In this document: piece after piece, positions 6,101 through 8,501 of the stretch
Layout: every line of letters starts with the position of its first letter
Numbering within the stretch: the first letter of the stretch is position 1
Source of the DNA: Chitinophagaceae bacterium
Lineage (GTDB): Bacteria > Bacteroidota > Bacteroidia > Chitinophagales > Chitinophagaceae
Direction: 5' to 3'
Assembly: GCA_003456175.1 (NCBI GenBank)
Contig: DMPB01000057.1
Span: 27,874-36,374 of the forward strand
DNA: 8,501 nucleotides
Translations under genes and position numbers: made by a program
Notes under the pieces: generated by a model
What the model was told of the DNA's origin: nothing
What the model saw: the letters and a program-made list of their open reading frames with translations, nothing else
The model's database searches: none

Positions 6101-8501
6101 AGGCTTGCAAAACAATGTTACCTATACCTTACGCTGGACCGTAGCGGGCGTAGGTAGTTGTGGCGGCTCTACCGACGATGTTTCAGTAATCAGCTATCCG
6201 CTTATAAAAAATGTAAATGCAGGTGCCGATCAACGTATCTGTACCTTAACCACCACTGGCGATGTAACTGCCACACTGCAAGGCTCTGCTTTAGGAACGA
6301 ACGAAACAGGTTTGTGGACGATCATTACTGCACCATCTGGAAGCAATGCCAGATTTACTAATGCTGCATTACCTAATACCCAATTTCAAACCAATAGAGC
6401 AGGCATTTATACACTCCGTTGGACGGTGAGCAACCCCAAGTGTACTGCTGTTTTCGATGAGGTAACCATTGAAGTATTTCAACAACCCGTTGCAGGTACA
6501 CTTAGCCCAAATTCAACCGCTGTTTGTAGCGGAGCTTCGGTAACACTTACTTATGTAGGTGGTATTGGTGCTATCGGCGCTTGGGAGCAAAGTACAGATA
6601 ATGGAACAAGCTGGCAGCCCATTACGCCAACACCTACTAACACCTATACTTTCAATAGCCTTACGGCAAATACACAAGTACGGGTACAAATGATAAGTGT
6701 AGGTGCCAGCAGCGGCTGTACACAAACTGCAACCAGCAATGTCGTAACCATCACCGTAAGTCCAAATACTGTAGCCGGTACAATTGCTGGCGATACCTTG
6801 GCTTGTACAAGTCCTGTAAGTGGCAACTTACGTTTAAATGGTGCCGTAGGTTCCATTCAATGGCAATCAAGCACTAATAATGGAAGCAGCTGGGCTAATA
6901 TCACAGGTGCTACTAGTTCGGTATACAATTATAGCGGCATTACACAAGCTACTTTATTCAGAGCATTGGTAACAAGCGGCGCTTGTAATCAGTTGATAAG
7001 TAACGAGGTAGGGGTACGTATTGCAACCGCTGCTAGTGGCGCTAACGCCGGCCTCGATCAAATTTTATGTAACGCCACTACTACCAACTTGGCTGCTAAT
7101 AATCCATCAGGAGGGTTCACTGGAGCTTGGCAGCAAATCAGTGGTACTGCAGTAACAATTGCTAACACTAGCAGCAGCAGTACCAGTATTAGCGGGCTGC
7201 AAGCCAACAACGAATACGAATTCCGTTGGACAATTACTGGATTACCTCAGTGCCCTACCAGTAGCGATGTTGTGAAAATATCCGTACGTCCACCACTTCC
7301 AACAGCCAATGCCGGAACTGATGCTACGTTATGTGCATTTGTCAATGGTAGCGCAACTACAGGTGGATATACATTACAAGGCAACACATTAAGCAATGCC
7401 TGGGAGCGTGGTGAATGGACGATAACAAGCAATCCTAATAATGGTGCTAGCATACCAGTTAATACAGCGAGTAGCCCTAATCCGAGGGTAACATTTACAC
7501 GCAGCGGTACGTATCAGTTTACGTATACCATTACCAACGATGCTGGTTGTACACCTAGCAATAGCAATGTAACCATACGAGTGTTTGATAAATCGGTTGG
7601 TGGTAGTATTACAGCACCAAGTCCTATTTGTATTGGTAGTAACCTTACGGTAAATGCAAGTGGCAGTACTGGCACGTTGTTAACTTGGCAATATCAAATA
7701 GCAGGTGGCAGTTGGGTAGATACTGCTGGCGGTAGTGTTAGCGGTATTACATTCAACACAGTACAACAAACCCGCAATTACAGAGCTGTATTTGCATCGG
7801 CAGGAGCATCGAATAGTTGTACCGATACAGCACATAGCAATATTTTACAAGTAGTAGTGAATCCGAAATCAGTGGGAGGTACTACGAGTGGTGGTACTAT
7901 TATTTGTAGTACCGATGGTACTGCAAGGCCCATCACTTTAAGTGGTCATATTGGAACAATAGAAAGATGGGAAGAGAGTAGTAACCTAACTACATGGACG
8001 AGCATATCAGGTACAGCAGGGTTAACAACCTATACACCGCCAACTCCCATGAGTGCTACAAAACATTTTAGAGCTATTGTAAAGAGTGGTGTCTGCGATA
8101 CCGCTATCAGTACCGTAACTACCATACAAGTGGTATCTCCTGCAAGTCGTCCGAATGTTGGAGCAGATATTTATTTGTGCGATGCTACCAATGCTACGCT
8201 TTCTGCAGGTAATGCAAGTGGTGGTGGTAGCGTTTTATGGGAGCAAATACAAATAGATGGTGTTAGTGGTCCTACTGCAACCATTACTACACCTGCAGCA
8301 ACAACCACAACAATTACAGGTTTGCAGTTAGGTAGTGTATATCGTTTCAAGTTTACATTAAGTGGTTTGGGAACATGTCCTGCAACGAGTGATACGGTAG
8401 ATGTATTCGTACGTCCACCACTTCCAACAGCCAATGCCGGAACTGATGCTACGTTATGTGCATTTGTCAATGGTAGCACAACTACAGGTGGATATACATT
8501 A
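3135..8501 (+). CDS. Giant modular Ig/PKD-repeat surface protein, probable adhesin (3' partial)
   Basis: One frame runs from ATG 3135 to the window end without a stop: 1789 codons, C-terminus missing. An in-frame TAA at 3114 limits the start. ATG 3165 (residue 11) would give a shorter signal peptide and is a fair alternative. Signal peptide: hydrophobic RLILTLIIYFSVMYSNA, cleavage likely before QS near residue 29. Modules by eye: Ig-like (30-130); an unassigned segment (133-247); PKD with the WGDG turn at 281-284 and HVYD later (250-350); PKD-like (354-447, 448-550, 553-645); Ig-like (647-745); two PKD-like modules of the 'VTG...Y.ITP..DGCNGTP' type (about 748-838, 840-935); then D0 (941), A (1028), B (1118), C (1212), D (1304), A' (1392), B' (1488), C' (1580), D' (1674) and the start of A'' (1767). 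Such proteins are usually surface adhesins or fibres exported by T9SS; that is inferred here because the sorting domain is not in view. The first 550 codons use AGA/AGG for Arg far more than the rest. Confidence 0.9.
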   Translation, partial: MRYIKYQTNWMRLILTLIIYFSVMYSNAQSITIDNANFVTGPYGRNSSIGVRINTTGCFNENNQFKLFLSDATGSFANETEIGTFASYFTTFVNGTIPSSQVAGNNYKVRVKSTNPIIVSAESVSFEVSNTQGFAASVTPSNTDLVLVNQQYYGWCTTVVGDTSRSLTLQNNSISTPASNRLIVINERNNQVRIFSNFGSNNQVTITQIARTHHTIIISSENNGVRSSRAYNIINNPNRLALSTDGEQRACLPGILQFGVTLAGITGISENFPLHKYEINWGDGRPSETLKYCELINSSGLVSHVYDQTSCGQTNIEFNVQIKLINSFFQASGPPLNNCEQPNVATKAKIFRKPKADFSFSTPNCVNTPILFTNISDPGQSQSGTACTRSARYTWFVNGVQQLSSRDSIPINFTFTFTQPGIHTIMLEVDNNSCSPDTMTKTICISPRPNANFSFPNGLDSIKNCAPLNFTVDNRTDTGNCRTDRFSWQVYREGNLFSVIPSGSVFIYTNGDSTSYEPTFRFLQEGRYILRLQHNNNCGSIFIDRRVIVTGVAGLNMPGAQNYCLPSAINFANNINHTPTYSSSAGGEVYTWSVINPTGGSHTFIGGTNTNSQFPNIQFNGFGTFTVRVNFNNNCPGSVERTQSITFFDTIGIRISPTTVDTSICNLTDSIQLLPVTYGNIATYLWNDNAAGTFSSTNIRSPWFRFDRTDTANTVRLTVTATPAGNSPCTSRTATLNVRFKPGIHVSSVATKVICSGSSVNYTPTLVGGGGTFTYTAAISSGNVTGLTTSGTGSINDVLVNTSNTTNAIVTYIITPSKDGCNGTPFTFTVTVRPKPGITATAPAPICNGTQPNITLTNTLGANGRYTWVASVVSGTVSGFQSNNTPATAFNATTLNNSGTSDAIVRYVFTAINPANGAEPACTGDQTTVDVTVLPGASAANAGPDASYCNSATHTLAATAPTVGAGTWSFVGAATATISNVNDPNAILTGLQNNVTYTLRWTVAGVGSCGGSTDDVSVISYPLIKNVNAGADQRICTLTTTGDVTATLQGSALGTNETGLWTIITAPSGSNARFTNAALPNTQFQTNRAGIYTLRWTVSNPKCTAVFDEVTIEVFQQPVAGTLSPNSTAVCSGASVTLTYVGGIGAIGAWEQSTDNGTSWQPITPTPTNTYTFNSLTANTQVRVQMISVGASSGCTQTATSNVVTITVSPNTVAGTIAGDTLACTSPVSGNLRLNGAVGSIQWQSSTNNGSSWANITGATSSVYNYSGITQATLFRALVTSGACNQLISNEVGVRIATAASGANAGLDQILCNATTTNLAANNPSGGFTGAWQQISGTAVTIANTSSSSTSISGLQANNEYEFRWTITGLPQCPTSSDVVKISVRPPLPTANAGTDATLCAFVNGSATTGGYTLQGNTLSNAWERGEWTITSNPNNGASIPVNTASSPNPRVTFTRSGTYQFTYTITNDAGCTPSNSNVTIRVFDKSVGGSITAPSPICIGSNLTVNASGSTGTLLTWQYQIAGGSWVDTAGGSVSGITFNTVQQTRNYRAVFASAGASNSCTDTAHSNILQVVVNPKSVGGTTSGGTIICSTDGTARPITLSGHIGTIERWEESSNLTTWTSISGTAGLTTYTPPTPMSATKHFRAIVKSGVCDTAISTVTTIQVVSPASRPNVGADIYLCDATNATLSAGNASGGGSVLWEQIQIDGVSGPTATITTPAATTTTITGLQLGSVYRFKFTLSGLGTCPATSDTVDVFVRPPLPTANAGTDATLCAFVNGSTTTGGYTL
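6216..7307 (+). repeat. First copy of the A-B-C-D four-module cassette (364 codons)
   Basis: The cassette lies inside the giant gene and starts at the NAGADQRIC motif. Module A has NAGxD, an early Cys, a W-T-I strand and a late Cys. B has VCSG, then WEQSTDNGTSW. C has WQSSTNNGSSW and RALVTSGAC. D has NAGLDQILC, SISGL, FRWTITGL, a late Cys and VRPP. The next cassette at 7308 repeats this order. The match to copy two is visible mainly at protein level; the DNA has diverged over most of the unit, so the duplication is old. Boundaries are set at the Asn codon of NAG and are approximate. Confidence 0.7.
7283..7376 (+). repeat. Near-identical 94-bp direct repeat, copy 1
   Basis: It matches 8408-8501 at 93 of 94 positions; the only difference is G at 7353 against A at 8478 (Ala to Thr). 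It spans the VRPPLPTANAGTDATLC junction between module D and module A'. The offset is 1125 bp, exactly 375 codons, so the frame is kept. The base just left of the repeat differs (7282 C, 8407 T), and similarity falls off sharply further left. The right end cannot be seen because copy 2 is cut by the window edge. Confidence 0.97.
7308..8432 (+). repeat. Second copy of the A-B-C-D four-module cassette (375 codons)
   Basis: It starts at NAGTDATLC and keeps the module order of the first cassette. A' has WTI, SGTYQFTYTI and a late Cys. B' has PICIGS, then WQYQIAGGSW. C' has IICSTD, WEESSNLTTW and FRAIVKSGVC. D' has NVGADIYLC, TITGL, FKFTLSGL, a late Cys and VRPP. A third cassette begins at 8433 with the same first 23 residues as this one except for one Ala-to-Thr change. 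The number of further copies beyond the window is unknown. Confidence 0.7.
8408..8501 (+). repeat. Near-identical 94-bp direct repeat, copy 2 (cut by window end)
   Basis: It is the partner of 7283-7376, with a single substitution at 8478. It opens the third cassette (A'') and is still matching when the window stops, so the true repeat is longer than 94 bp. It lies in the same frame of the same gene. Confidence 0.97.

Noticed and set aside
7247..8479. Two minus-strand open frames (7247-7453 and 8171-8479) that share a long identical stretch
   Set aside because: They are the antisense reading of the 94-bp direct repeat inside the giant gene and have no start context or features of their own.

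Overview
The window comes from a member of the phylum Bacteroidota. Two things place it there: a type B type IX secretion system (T9SS) sorting domain at the C-terminus of the first gene, and a PorP/SprF-type outer-membrane protein next to it. Both are essentially confined to that phylum. The AT-rich, Thr/Asn/Ser/Gly-rich adhesin sequence would fit a Chitinophagales-like lineage, but that narrower placement is a guess. All genes found are on the + strand.

Layout: (1) 2-1618, the C-terminal 538 residues of a large secreted, PKD/Ig-modular surface protein, open at the left edge and ending in a CHU_C sorting domain. (2) 1668-2696, a complete PorP/SprF-family protein 49 nt downstream and probably co-transcribed. 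(3) 2730-2757, an intrinsic terminator closing that unit. (4) 2809-2994, a 61-residue exported Cys-rich miniprotein. (5) 2995-3134, a gap with a strong 41-nt hairpin (3056-3096). (6) 3135-8501, a giant open frame of at least 1789 codons with no stop, running off the right edge: signal peptide, Ig-like and PKD-like head, then a long chain of Ig/PKD-like modules. From 6216 onward the modules form a four-module cassette (A-B-C-D) of about 1.1 kb, present in two copies with the start of a third.

How they may work together: in this kind of locus the modular proteins cross the inner membrane by Sec, cross the outer membrane by T9SS, and stay on the surface as adhesins or gliding-type fibres. PorP/SprF proteins help particular type B cargo reach or stay on the surface. 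The giant protein may be a second client, but its C-terminus is outside the window, so its sorting signal is not seen.

I did not find a clearly new multi-gene system. The parts most worth a second look are the nested cassette repeat with a near-identical 94-bp segment, the different codon use in the head of the giant gene, the Cys miniprotein with cysteines at every third residue, and the hairpin upstream of the giant gene.
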